This document shows, piece by piece, positions 7,937 through 15,998 of a stretch of DNA of 64,000 nt. The number at the start of each line of letters is the position of its first letter. Positions within the stretch are counted from its first letter, which is position 1. The position numbers were made by a program, and so were the translations under genes. The notes under the pieces are model-generated. The model made no database searches, was not told the origin of the DNA, and saw only the letters and a program-made list of their open reading frames with translations. Source of the DNA: Allobosea sp. ASV33 (GTDB lineage Bacteria > Pseudomonadota > Alphaproteobacteria > Rhizobiales > Beijerinckiaceae); assembly GCF_016428755.1 (NCBI RefSeq), contig NZ_JAELTI010000008.1, positions 1-64,000 on the forward strand, written 5' to 3'.

Positions 7937-10672
7937 TCAGTTCCGCCGCAGCAGCCGCTCCAGGTAATCCAGTTCTTCCGTCGGCCGCAGGGGATCGCCG
8001 AGCCGCTTGCGCAGCTCTTCCAGGATGCGTCGCGCCCGTTGCGTCGCGCTTTCGTCGGCGCCGGGCACCTTGACCCTGCCGTCGGCCCAGTCGCGCTGGC
8101 GCTGCGGCCGGCCCAGTGGGTCCTCGCTACCGCGCTGCTGCGCCGAGGGCCGGCCCTGCTGGCGTCCGTCGGGCTCGCCATAGGCCTGCCCCTCGCCTTC
8201 GCCCTCGCCGGGCTGGCCCTGCTGCATCTGCTGGGCGAGGTTCTGCCCGCCCTTGCGCAACGCCTCCAGCGCACGTCCCTGCGCGTCGAGCGCACCCTCG
8301 CCCTGTCCCTGGCCGAGCTGGCCTTCGGCCTCGCGCATCGCGTCCTCGGCCTCGTCGAGCTCGCCGTTCTGCGGCGCGCCCATGCCGCGCATCCGCCGCT
8401 GAAGGTCCTGCAAGCGCTCGCGCAGGGCCTGCTGGCGCTGCGACAGGCCCTGGCCCTGACCCTGGCCGTTCTGGCCCTGCATGCCCTCGCCGCCTTCGCC
8501 GTCCTCACCCTGCTCGCCGGGCTGCTGCCCCGGCTGCTGGCCGCGCTGGCCCTGCTGGCCGCGCTGCCCTTGCTGCCCCTGTTGTCCCTGCTGGCGCTGG
8601 CCGGGCCGCGCCTGCTGCTGGCCGGGACGCTGGCCGCGCTGGGTCTGGCCCTGCCCCTGCTGGCGGCGCTGCTCGTTCTGATAGGTCTCGTCGCGCAGGT
8701 TCTGCTGGTCGCGCGTCATTCGGTCGAGGTCGCCGAGCGCCTGGTTCATCTCGCGCTGGCGCGGGTCCTGCTGACCGGGACGCGCCATCTGGAGATTGTT
8801 GAGCATCCGGTTGAGCTCTTCCATCAGGCGCTGTGCCTCGGCCATGTCGCCGCGCTTCGACAGCTCCTCGATGCGGTCGAGCATGTTCTGCAGGTCGCGC
8901 GGCGTCACCGTGCGGAAATTCTCCGGCAGGCGCGCCTGGTCGCGGTCGCCGTTCTGCTGTTGCTGGCGCATCATCTGCTCGGCGAGCTGGCGCATGAAAT
9001 TGTCCATGGCCCGGCGCATCTCGTCGGTGAGCTTCTTGATCTCCTCCTCGGAGGCGCCGCGCTCCAATGCCTGCTGCAGGTTCTCCTGCGCCTGCCGCAG
9101 CGCGCGCTCGGCATCGGACATGTCGCCGTCCTCGAGCTGGAGCGCCATCGCCCACATCAGCTCGGAAACCTCGCGCAATTCGTCATCGCTGCCAGAGCGG
9201 CGCAGGCGCTCGGTCAGCAGCCGCATGCCGAGATAGACGCCGGTCTCCTGCATGAACAGGCTGGGCTCGATCATCAGCGCGTCCATGGCGAGTTGCACCT
9301 TGGAGCGGTCCTCGACATCCATGACGAGCTTGCGGCGCTGCTCGACCAGCGCCTTGGCGAGCGGCTTGGTGAAGGTGCGCTGCGGCAGCACGACCTCCAG
9401 CGGTTCGCTGCGGCCCTCCTGCCCGGCCTCGTCCTTGGCGATCAGCACCATCCTGACCTTGGCACCGGCCCAGGGATGGGCCGAGAAATCGACGGTGCTC
9501 TTGTTCTCCTCCTCGCCCGAGGCGGAGGACGGCACGGCGAGATTCTGCTTGGGCGGCTCGACCAGCGAGCGCCCGCCCTTGGCCACGTCCGGACGCGAGA
9601 CGTTCACCTCGATCGAGGCGATGCCGTAATCGTCCTTGGCCTTGTAGGTGATGGCGAGCCCGCCCGACTGCGCGCCGGTGACGGGCTTCGGCGGATCGAC
9701 GAAAGCGATGGTCGGCGGCTGGTCGGCGACGGAGGTGATCGAGAGCGTCGTTCCGGGCGCGCCGCTGCCGGTGAGCTTCAGCGTGCCGTTTCCGGCGAGC
9801 GTGAAGCGCTTCTCAAGCACCGCCTGCTGCGGCCCGACCGGCTGGGCGGGCTTGGCCTGGCCGTCCTTGGCCTCGCCCTCCTTGGCTTCCGGCTTGATCA
9901 GTTCGAGCCGGCCGGTCGTGGCGACATCCATGTTCGTCTTGCCGGCGATGCGCACGACGATGACGGATTTCTCGGGCGCGCTCAGATGCGGGCTCGCCAG
10001 TTTGGCGAAATCGATCAGGATCGGCGGCAGCCGCGTATAGGCGGGCGGATCGATCCAGGCGTCGATCCGTGTCGAGGCCGCGATGGCGGACGGCCCCTTC
10101 CAGTCGAAGGCGGCGGAGAGGCGCTGCGTGATCTCGGGACCGGCGACGAAGAAGCCGGTAATGGCAGCGAGCAGCGGGATCGCGCGCAGCGCCCGCCTGT
10201 CATGGCCCGCCATGCGCGGCTGCGGCGGCTGGACGCGCAGGGCCGCGACCTGCCGGCTCTGGCGCTCGACATGCAGCTTCCACAGGGCCTGCGAGACGGG
10301 ATCGGTCGAGCCGATCGCGAGGCTGTCCTCCAGCGACGAGGCCGGGCGATGCCCTTCGGCAAAGGAACGGTCGAGCCGCGTCAGGGCATCGCGATGCGTC
10401 GGCAGGATGAGGCGGGCGACATGCCAGAGGCTGGCGGCGAAGGCACCCGCGAAGGCGAGCACGCCGATGATCCGCCCATACCAGGGCAGATGCGTCCACA
10501 GGCCGAACCAGGACACGGCGAGGAAGGTCAGGACGATGCCGAGCGGCAGCCAGAGCCGCGGCCACAGCCGCTCCCAGCCTAGCGAGACCCGCGAAGCCAG
10601 CGCGAGACGGCGCAGCCGCAGCCGGATGCCGTCGATCGTGTCGGGCGCCTTGCGGCGCTCTGCCTCGCTCAT
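7937..10672 (-). CDS. TIGR02302/DUF4175 family membrane protein with Gln/Gly-rich region
   Basis: 911 residues. The N-terminal ~150 residues hold two or three membrane helices (LWLPLGIVLTFLAVSWFGLW and IIGVLAFAGAFAASLW). A periplasmic-type middle region includes YKAKDDYGIASIEV. The C-terminal third has long coiled-coil stretches and, at about residues 670-760, a low-complexity Gln/Gly/Arg segment (repeats of QGQ, GQQGQ, RPGQQ). It ends in a helical ILEELRKRLGDP region. Function is unknown, but the gene is characteristically found beside lysA in alphaproteobacteria, as here. Start 10672 is chosen over ATG 10696 because GGAG lies 7 bases upstream. Confidence 0.85.
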   Translation of the reverse strand: MSEAERRKAPDTIDGIRLRLRRLALASRVSLGWERLWPRLWLPLGIVLTFLAVSWFGLWTHLPWYGRIIGVLAFAGAFAASLWHVARLILPTHRDALTRLDRSFAEGHRPASSLEDSLAIGSTDPVSQALWKLHVERQSRQVAALRVQPPQPRMAGHDRRALRAIPLLAAITGFFVAGPEITQRLSAAFDWKGPSAIAASTRIDAWIDPPAYTRLPPILIDFAKLASPHLSAPEKSVIVVRIAGKTNMDVATTGRLELIKPEAKEGEAKDGQAKPAQPVGPQQAVLEKRFTLAGNGTLKLTGSGAPGTTLSITSVADQPPTIAFVDPPKPVTGAQSGGLAITYKAKDDYGIASIEVNVSRPDVAKGGRSLVEPPKQNLAVPSSASGEEENKSTVDFSAHPWAGAKVRMVLIAKDEAGQEGRSEPLEVVLPQRTFTKPLAKALVEQRRKLVMDVEDRSKVQLAMDALMIEPSLFMQETGVYLGMRLLTERLRRSGSDDELREVSELMWAMALQLEDGDMSDAERALRQAQENLQQALERGASEEEIKKLTDEMRRAMDNFMRQLAEQMMRQQQQNGDRDQARLPENFRTVTPRDLQNMLDRIEELSKRGDMAEAQRLMEELNRMLNNLQMARPGQQDPRQREMNQALGDLDRMTRDQQNLRDETYQNEQRRQQGQGQTQRGQRPGQQQARPGQRQQGQQGQQGQRGQQGQRGQQPGQQPGEQGEDGEGGEGMQGQNGQGQGQGLSQRQQALRERLQDLQRRMRGMGAPQNGELDEAEDAMREAEGQLGQGQGEGALDAQGRALEALRKGGQNLAQQMQQGQPGEGEGEGQAYGEPDGRQQGRPSAQQRGSEDPLGRPQRQRDWADGRVKVPGADESATQRARRILEELRKRLGDPLRPTEELDYLERLLRRN

Positions 10673-10844
10673 GCCATCGCTCCGGGCAGCCCCCATTCCT
10701 GTCTGAACTCGTCTGACTGAAGCAGGCTAGCACGGGAATGTGGCATTGCCAGTCCTCGCGCGGGCCTTTGCACCGCGCTCGACGTTTCGTGAACGGGCGC
10801 ACGCACCGTCATGCCAAAGGGCGCGTTCGCGGAAACGCTTTGCC

Positions 10845-10935
10845 GTCATGGTCGGGCTTGTCCCGACCATCCACGTCTTCATCGATGCAATGCGGTGTTG
10901 AAGACGTGGATGCTCGCCGCAAGGGCGAGCCTGAC
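10845..10935. repeat. Intergenic palindromic element, copy 3 (91-bp subtype)
   Basis: 91 bases, GTCATGGTCGGGCTTG... to ...GCCTGAC, with inner arms CCACGTCTTC/GAAGACGTGG. It is nearly the reverse complement of copy 7, so this subtype inserts in either orientation. It lies between the lysA stop and the downstream DUF4175 start. The remaining 10673-10844 shows only a partial element end near 10807. Confidence 0.8.
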
Positions 10936-10943
10936 GGCGGGTA

Positions 10944-12233
10944 TCAGGCGAACCAGCCCGGCAGCTTGTCCGTCCCGATGAGCTCCTCATAGCTCTGGCG
11001 CGGGCGCGTCACGGCGTATTGGTCGCCCTTGACCATGACCTCGGCCACCAGCAGGCGCTGGTTATAGGTCGAGGACATCGAGGCGCCATAAGCGCCGGCC
11101 GTCATGAAGGCGATGAGATCGTTCTGGCGCAATTGCGGCAGCTTGCGCCCGGTGGTGAAGGTGTCGCCCGATTCGCAGATCGGCCCGACCACGTCGTAAG
11201 CCGCTTCCGGCCCGCCGATCTCGGGCTCCGTCACCGGCCAGATCTCGTGATAGGCCTCGTACATCGCCGGCCGGACGAGATCGTTCATCGCCGCGTCGAC
11301 GACGAGGAACTGCTTGGTGGGGCGCGGATTGAGATGCAGCACCCGCGTCAGCAGGATGCCGGCATTGCCGACGATGAGGCGGCCGGGCTCGAAGCCGAGC
11401 TCGACATCGAGCCCTTTCGTCACCTTGGCCACCATCGCGGCATAGGCATCGATCAGCCCCGGCCCGTAATCGAAGGTCCGGGGGATGTCGTAGGGAATGC
11501 CGAGCCCGCCGCCGAGATCGAGCCGGTCGACGCGATGGCCCTCGCCCTTCAGGTCGCCGACCAGCGCGACCATCTTGGTATAGGCGGCCTCGAAGGCGTC
11601 GATCTCGCGGATCTGGCTGCCGATATGGACGGCGAGGCCCATGATCCGCACGCCCTGCATGTTCGCCGCCCGGGCATAGAGCCGGCCGACCTCCTCGAAG
11701 GAGACGCCGAACTTGTTCTCCGAGGAGCCGGTCGTGATTTTGGCATGGCCGCCGGCGCCGATATCGGGATTGACTCGGAACACCGCCTCCTGCCGCTTGC
11801 CGAGCTGGCTTGCGACCTTGGAGAGCAGGTCGAGCTCGCTCTCGCTCTCGATATTGACCTGGTAGAGCCCGGCCTCGACCGCGAAGCGCAATTCCTGCTC
11901 GCTCTTGCCGACGCCCGAGAACACGATCTTCTCGGGCGGAATGCCGGCAGCGAGCGCCTTGCGCACCTCGCCTTCCGAGACGGTGTCGATGCCGGCGCCG
12001 AGCGCGCCCAACGTCTTCAGCACGCCGAGATTGCCGTTCGCCTTCATGGCGTAGAAGACATGAGCCTTTCCGGCCGGCGCGGTCGTCTTCATCGCCGCCT
12101 CGAACAGCTTGTAGTGCCGTTCGATCGTCGCGCTCGAATAGACATAGACCGGCGTGCCGACCTCGGCCGCGATGCGCTGGAGATCGACGCCTTCGGCATG
12201 GAGCGAACCGTCGCGATAGGCGAAATGATGCAT
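10944..12233 (-). CDS. lysA: Diaminopimelate decarboxylase
   Basis: 429 residues. A PLP enzyme that decarboxylates meso-diaminopimelate to L-lysine, the last step of lysine synthesis. The cofactor lysine is K64 in FYAMKANGN. Further family motifs are HIGSQI, the glycine-rich LDLGGGLGIPY, EPGRLIVGNAG, and the GPICESGDTF cysteine motif that completes the partner subunit's active site. It lies downstream of argH and lptM on the minus strand, an arrangement conserved in alphaproteobacteria. ATG 12233 fits the homology start. Repeat elements flank it on both sides. Confidence 0.96.
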   Translation of the reverse strand: MHHFAYRDGSLHAEGVDLQRIAAEVGTPVYVYSSATIERHYKLFEAAMKTTAPAGKAHVFYAMKANGNLGVLKTLGALGAGIDTVSEGEVRKALAAGIPPEKIVFSGVGKSEQELRFAVEAGLYQVNIESESELDLLSKVASQLGKRQEAVFRVNPDIGAGGHAKITTGSSENKFGVSFEEVGRLYARAANMQGVRIMGLAVHIGSQIREIDAFEAAYTKMVALVGDLKGEGHRVDRLDLGGGLGIPYDIPRTFDYGPGLIDAYAAMVAKVTKGLDVELGFEPGRLIVGNAGILLTRVLHLNPRPTKQFLVVDAAMNDLVRPAMYEAYHEIWPVTEPEIGGPEAAYDVVGPICESGDTFTTGRKLPQLRQNDLIAFMTAGAYGASMSSTYNQRLLVAEVMVKGDQYAVTRPRQSYEELIGTDKLPGWFA

Positions 12234-12270
12234 GGGACTAACCCTGGAAAGGCTTGCTGAAATTCACGCC

Positions 12271-12370
12271 GTCATCCCGGCCGGAGGAAGCGCGGAGCCG
12301 GATCCATACCGGAACCTTCGGCAGCGCTCAGGCCCGGATACCGGATCTTCCTTCGGTCGCCCGCGATGAC
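12271..12370. repeat. Intergenic palindromic element, copy 4 (divergent)
   Basis: 100 bases, GTCATCCCGGCC... to ...CGCGATGAC, with internal GGATCCATACCGG and CCGGATACCGGATC. It is diverged relative to the common subtype. It lies between lptM and lysA. Confidence 0.7.
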
Positions 12371-12386
12371 CGCGGGGGAGCCGAGA

Positions 12387-12650
12387 TCACATCAACGGGT
12401 CGAGGACGAAGGGCTTGTCCGGGATGGTGATCGCCCTGTTCGTCTTGGCCGGCTTCGCCAGCACGGAGGCCGAGCCGAGAGAGCTCGGATCGTTCTCCTT
12501 CGCCCCGGTCTGATCGTCCGGCAGGTCGATGGCGCCGGTCACATTCGGCGGCGGCTCCAACGGCCCTTTGCGCCCGCAGGCGCCGAGCGCAACGGCGAGC
12601 AGGCCGACGACCAGCAAGGTGCGGCCGAGTTTCAGGCGGGAATCAAGCAC
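12387..12650 (-). CDS. lptM: LptM-like small lipoprotein
   Basis: 87 residues. A type II signal peptide (TLLVVGLLAVALGAC) ends in a lipobox whose cysteine is followed by GRKGPLEPPP, the signature of the LptM/YifL family. In E. coli, LptM helps LptD fold and form its correct disulfides at the outer membrane. The start is taken at GTG 12650, with GAGGG nine bases upstream. The frame is open 28 codons further, but that part is Arg-rich and would bury the signal peptide. It lies between argH and lysA, the usual place for this gene in alphaproteobacteria. Confidence 0.85.
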   Translation of the reverse strand: MLDSRLKLGRTLLVVGLLAVALGACGRKGPLEPPPNVTGAIDLPDDQTGAKENDPSSLGSASVLAKPAKTNRAITIPDKPFVLDPLM

Positions 12651-12729
12651 GAAAACGAACCCTCGGGCGAAACGTGGCGGGACCTTAGCGGAGGATGCGG
12701 CGGAGCGCGAGCGCTTGTGACGGAAAGCC

Positions 12730-12817
12730 GTCATCCCGGACGCAGCGAAGCGAAGATCCGGGATCCATCATAGAGCGCAACGCCCTTCGATGGATCCCGG
12801 GTCAAGCCCGGGATGAC
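12730..12817. repeat. Intergenic palindromic element, copy 5
   Basis: 88 bases, GTCATCCCGGACGCAGCGAAG... to ...CCCGGGATGAC, with inner GGGATCCATC/GATGGATCCC. It lies between argH and lptM. Confidence 0.85.
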
Positions 12818-12836
12818 GCCGGGGCTGCGGCGCGCT

Positions 12837-14222
12837 TCAGCGCTTCGCGAGCAGCTTCAGCCAGCGCCTGGCCTGCTTGCGGACATTGGCCGGGGCCGTA
12901 CCGCCATAGCTGACGCGGCTCTTCACCGACTGGTCGACGCCGAGCACGGCGAAGACGGCCTCGGTGATCTGAGGCTCGACGGCCTGCATCTCGGCGAGCG
13001 AGAGTTTCTCCAGCCCGACCTTTTTCTCCGAGGCGATGCCGACGAGCCGGCCGGTGACGTGATGCGCATCGCGGAACGGCATCTTCAGCACGCGCACTAG
13101 CCAGTCGGCGAGATCGGTCGCCGTGGCATAGCCGGCACCTGCCGCCTTCTTCATCACCTTGAGATCGGGCTGCATGTCGCGCACCATGCCGGTCATGGCC
13201 GCGAGGCAGAGCGACAGCGTCTGGAGGGCATCGAACGTGCCTTCCTTGTCCTCCTGCATGTCCTTGGAATAGCTGAGCGGCAGGCCCTTCATCAGGGTCA
13301 GCATGGCCTGCAGCGCGCCGAAGACGCGGCCCGCCTTGCCGCGCACCAGCTCGGCCGCGTCCGGATTGCGCTTCTGCGGCATGATCGAGGACCCCGTCGA
13401 GAAGGCGTCGGAGAGCCTGACGAAGCCGAATTGCGGCGTCGCCCAGAGCACGATCTCCTCGGCCAGGCGCGACAGATGCATGGCGCAGATCGAGGCGGTG
13501 GAGAGCGTTTCCAGCACGAAGTCGCGGTCCGAGACCGAATCGAGCGAGTTCGCCGTCGGCCGGTCGAAGCCGAGCGCCTTCGCCGTCATGTGCCGGTCGA
13601 TCGGGAAGGAGGTGCCGGCGAGCGCGGCGGCGCCGAGCGGGCATTCGTTGAGGCGGGCGCGCGCATCGCGCACCCGGCTGCGGTCGCGGCCGAGCATCTC
13701 GACATAGGCGAGCAGATGGTGGCCGAAGGTGACCGGCTGTGCCGATTGCAGATGGGTGAAGCCCGGCATCACCGCGCCGGCATAGGTATCGGCCTTCTCG
13801 GCCAGCGCCTGCTGGAGATCGGCCATCTGGCCGTCGATCTCGTCGAGCGTATCGCGCACCCAGAGCCGCATGTCGGTCGCGACCTGGTCGTTGCGCGAGC
13901 GGGCGGTGTGCAGGCGGCCGGCGGCAAGGCCGATCTTGTCCTTGAGGTTGGACTCGACGTTCATGTGGACGTCTTCGAGCGCCCGCGAGAACGTGAAGGC
14001 GCCGCTCTCGATCTCGCCCTCGACCTTCTTCAGGCCGGCGGTGATCGTCGCGACGTCGTCCTTGGTCAGGATGCCGGTCTCGGCCAGCATGGCCGCATGC
14101 GCCAGCGAGCCGCGGATATCCTGGCGCCAGAGCTTCCTGTCGAAATCGATGGAGGCATTGATCTCCTCCATGATGGCGTCGGGACCTGTGGCGAAACGCC
14201 CACCCCACATGCGATTGCTCAC
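12837..14222 (-). CDS. argH: Argininosuccinate lyase
   Basis: 461 residues, full length. It splits argininosuccinate into arginine and fumarate, the last step of arginine synthesis. The fumarase/aspartase superfamily signature [12 protein letters not shown] is intact, as are [13 protein letters not shown] and [14 protein letters not shown] motifs (here [11 protein letters not shown]). The start is GTG 14222 ([10 protein letters not shown]), the expected N-terminus. It leads the minus-strand series argH-lptM-lysA-DUF4175 and is divergent from tlpA, 30 bases away, so their promoters must overlap. Confidence 0.96.
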   Translation of the reverse strand: MSNRMWGGRFATGPDAIMEEINASIDFDRKLWRQDIRGSLAHAAMLAETGILTKDDVATITAGLKKVEGEIESGAFTFSRALEDVHMNVESNLKDKIGLAAGRLHTARSRNDQVATDMRLWVRDTLDEIDGQMADLQQALAEKADTYAGAVMPGFTHLQSAQPVTFGHHLLAYVEMLGRDRSRVRDARARLNECPLGAAALAGTSFPIDRHMTAKALGFDRPTANSLDSVSDRDFVLETLSTASICAMHLSRLAEEIVLWATPQFGFVRLSDAFSTGSSIMPQKRNPDAAELVRGKAGRVFGALQAMLTLMKGLPLSYSKDMQEDKEGTFDALQTLSLCLAAMTGMVRDMQPDLKVMKKAAGAGYATATDLADWLVRVLKMPFRDAHHVTGRLVGIASEKKVGLEKLSLAEMQAVEPQITEAVFAVLGVDQSVKSRVSYGGTAPANVRKQARRWLKLLAKR

Positions 14223-14252
14223 GACGGTCTTTCCTGCTTTTGAGGACGCGCG

Positions 14253-14879
14253 ATGACGTCTGGAAAAAAGATCGGACTGGCCCTCGGGGTCGTGGCGGCG
14301 CTCGGCCTCGCTGGCGTAGCGGCCTTCTACTCCGTCCGGGGCGATGCCGGCAACGGATCATGCAGCGCCGCGCGCGCGACGGCCGAGCGCATGAAACCGC
14401 TGGTCAAGGGCGAGGTTGCGGCCGTCGAACTGCGCACCCGCCCGCAGCCCGCGCCCGCGCTCACCTTCACCGGGCCTGACGGTCAGCCGATGACGCTGGC
14501 CGCGCTCAAGGGCAAGACGCTGCTGGTCAATCTCTGGGCGACCTGGTGCGCGCCCTGCCTGAAGGAGATGCCGGCGCTCGACACCCTCCAGAAGGAGATG
14601 GGCGGGCCGGATTTCGCGGTGGTCGCGATCAATATCGACACCCGCAATCTCGACAAGCCGAAGGCCTGGCTCACTGAGAACAAGGTCACCACCCTGCCCT
14701 TCTACGGCGATCCGCAGGCCGCGACCTTCCAGGCCCTGCGCGCCGCCCACAAGGTCGAAGGCATGCCGGTCAGCCTCATCGTCGACAAGGCCGGCTGCGA
14801 GCTCGGCATCATCCAGGGACCGGCCGACTGGGCCAGCGCCGATTCGAAGGCGCTGATGAAGGCCGCGATCGGGCGCTGA
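14253..14879 (+). CDS. tlpA: Membrane-anchored thioredoxin-like protein TlpA
   Basis: 208 residues. One N-terminal membrane anchor ([20 protein letters not shown]) places a thioredoxin fold in the periplasm. The active site is WCAPC with C99 and C102, within [15 protein letters not shown], and the cis-proline region is GMPVSLIV. TlpA reduces periplasmic targets in cytochrome oxidase assembly. Two further cysteines (C37 and one in DKAGCELG) match the extra structural disulfide of rhizobial TlpA. SD GAGGA at 14242. It is divergent from argH, as in other Hyphomicrobiales. Confidence 0.9.
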   Translation: MTSGKKIGLALGVVAALGLAGVAAFYSVRGDAGNGSCSAARATAERMKPLVKGEVAAVELRTRPQPAPALTFTGPDGQPMTLAALKGKTLLVNLWATWCAPCLKEMPALDTLQKEMGGPDFAVVAINIDTRNLDKPKAWLTENKVTTLPFYGDPQAATFQALRAAHKVEGMPVSLIVDKAGCELGIIQGPADWASADSKALMKAAIGR

Positions 14880-14954
14880 TTGACGCCTTTGCACCATCCG
14901 GGCTTATTGCGCGACGGTGGGAGGGAGCATTCGACGCAAGCGAGGTCTTCGATC

Positions 14955-15929
14955 GTGAACGCATCCATTGTCCGCACGGCGCTGCTGCGCTGCCTTCTCG
15001 CCGTGTCCCTGATTGGTGCCGGCCTCGGCCTTGCTCAGGCCCAGGAGCGCAAGGCGATCACCGGCACCACCGTCTCGCTCGTGCCGCTCGCCGGCTTCAC
15101 GCCCGCGACGACCTTCGCCGGGCTCGAAAGCACGAGCACCAAGGCCTCGCTCCTCGTCGTCGAATTGCCGCCGGTGGCCCATGACCAGCTCGCCCCGCTC
15201 TTCGGCGACATCGACAAGGCCAAGACGAATTTCGCCCGCCAGAACATCACCGTCGACGATATCGAGACGATCGCGACCGGCGCCGGCCCGGCCCCGCTCA
15301 TCACCGGCAGCCAGCAGGCGAACGGCACCAGCTACGACAAGTGGATCGTGCTGCTGAAGGGCGAGAAGACCGTGATGATCACCGTCCAGTCTCCCGATGG
15401 AGCCGATCTCGACTCCGACGATGTCGTCGCGATGCTGAAGACGGTCTCGCTCGGCGCGCCGCCCAGCATGGCCGAGAAGCTGAAGGCCCTGCCCTTCACC
15501 GTCGCCGCGGCCGAGCCCTTCCGGATCATCGATACGCTCGGCGGCTCCGGCGTGCTGATGACCTCAGGCCCGCTCGATGCCGATCCGTCCGGCACGCAGC
15601 CGATCATCGTCGTCGCCTCCCAGCTTTCGGCGCCCGTCCCGGCCGACCAGCTCGAAACCGGCGCCGAAGCCCTGCTCAAGCAGACCAAGAACCTCGAGAC
15701 TGCCACGATCACGGCGCGCGAGCGCGTGACCTTCGCCGGGGCTCCCGGTCTCCTCCTCTCCGGCATGGCCACCGATCGCGGCACCGAAAAGCGTTTCGCG
15801 CAATACATGGCGATCGGCGCCGACGGGCGCTTCGTCCGCCTCATCGCGATCGCCCCGGCAAGCGCCTATGACGGGGTCAAGGCCGGCATCGAGAAGGTCG
15901 CGGCCAGCATCGCCTTCGCCGCGAAGTAG
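14955..15929 (+). CDS. Periplasmic protein with an internal domain duplication
   Basis: 324 residues with a clear signal peptide (LLRCLLAVSLIGAGLGLAQAQ). I do not recognise a named family. Two similar halves are visible: residues ~35-160 (SLLVVELPPVAHDQL ... TSYDKWIVLLKGEKTVMITVQ ... VVAMLKTVSLG) and ~175-320 (PIIVVASQLSAPVPADQL ... GAPGLLLSGMATDRG ... FAQYMAIGADGRFVRLIAI ... IEKVAASI). This suggests a duplicated PsbP/Mog1-like alpha-beta unit, which is inference. GTG 14955 is chosen because GAGG lies 9 bases upstream and the signal peptide starts there. It follows tlpA by 75 bases, so it may be read from the same transcript. Confidence 0.72.
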   Translation: MNASIVRTALLRCLLAVSLIGAGLGLAQAQERKAITGTTVSLVPLAGFTPATTFAGLESTSTKASLLVVELPPVAHDQLAPLFGDIDKAKTNFARQNITVDDIETIATGAGPAPLITGSQQANGTSYDKWIVLLKGEKTVMITVQSPDGADLDSDDVVAMLKTVSLGAPPSMAEKLKALPFTVAAAEPFRIIDTLGGSGVLMTSGPLDADPSGTQPIIVVASQLSAPVPADQLETGAEALLKQTKNLETATITARERVTFAGAPGLLLSGMATDRGTEKRFAQYMAIGADGRFVRLIAIAPASAYDGVKAGIEKVAASIAFAAK

Positions 15930-15998
15930 GCCCGCCCGCGCCGCGCTCCCCGCTCAATCCGATTGGCTGGGAGCGCGGACAAGGGTAAGGCAGGCGCC

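Noticed and set aside
8039..10582. 847-codon plus-strand open frame, Leu/Ala-rich
   Set aside because: It is antisense to the DUF4175 gene; the Leu/Ala runs are the complement of its Gln/Gly codons, and no family motif or SD is seen.
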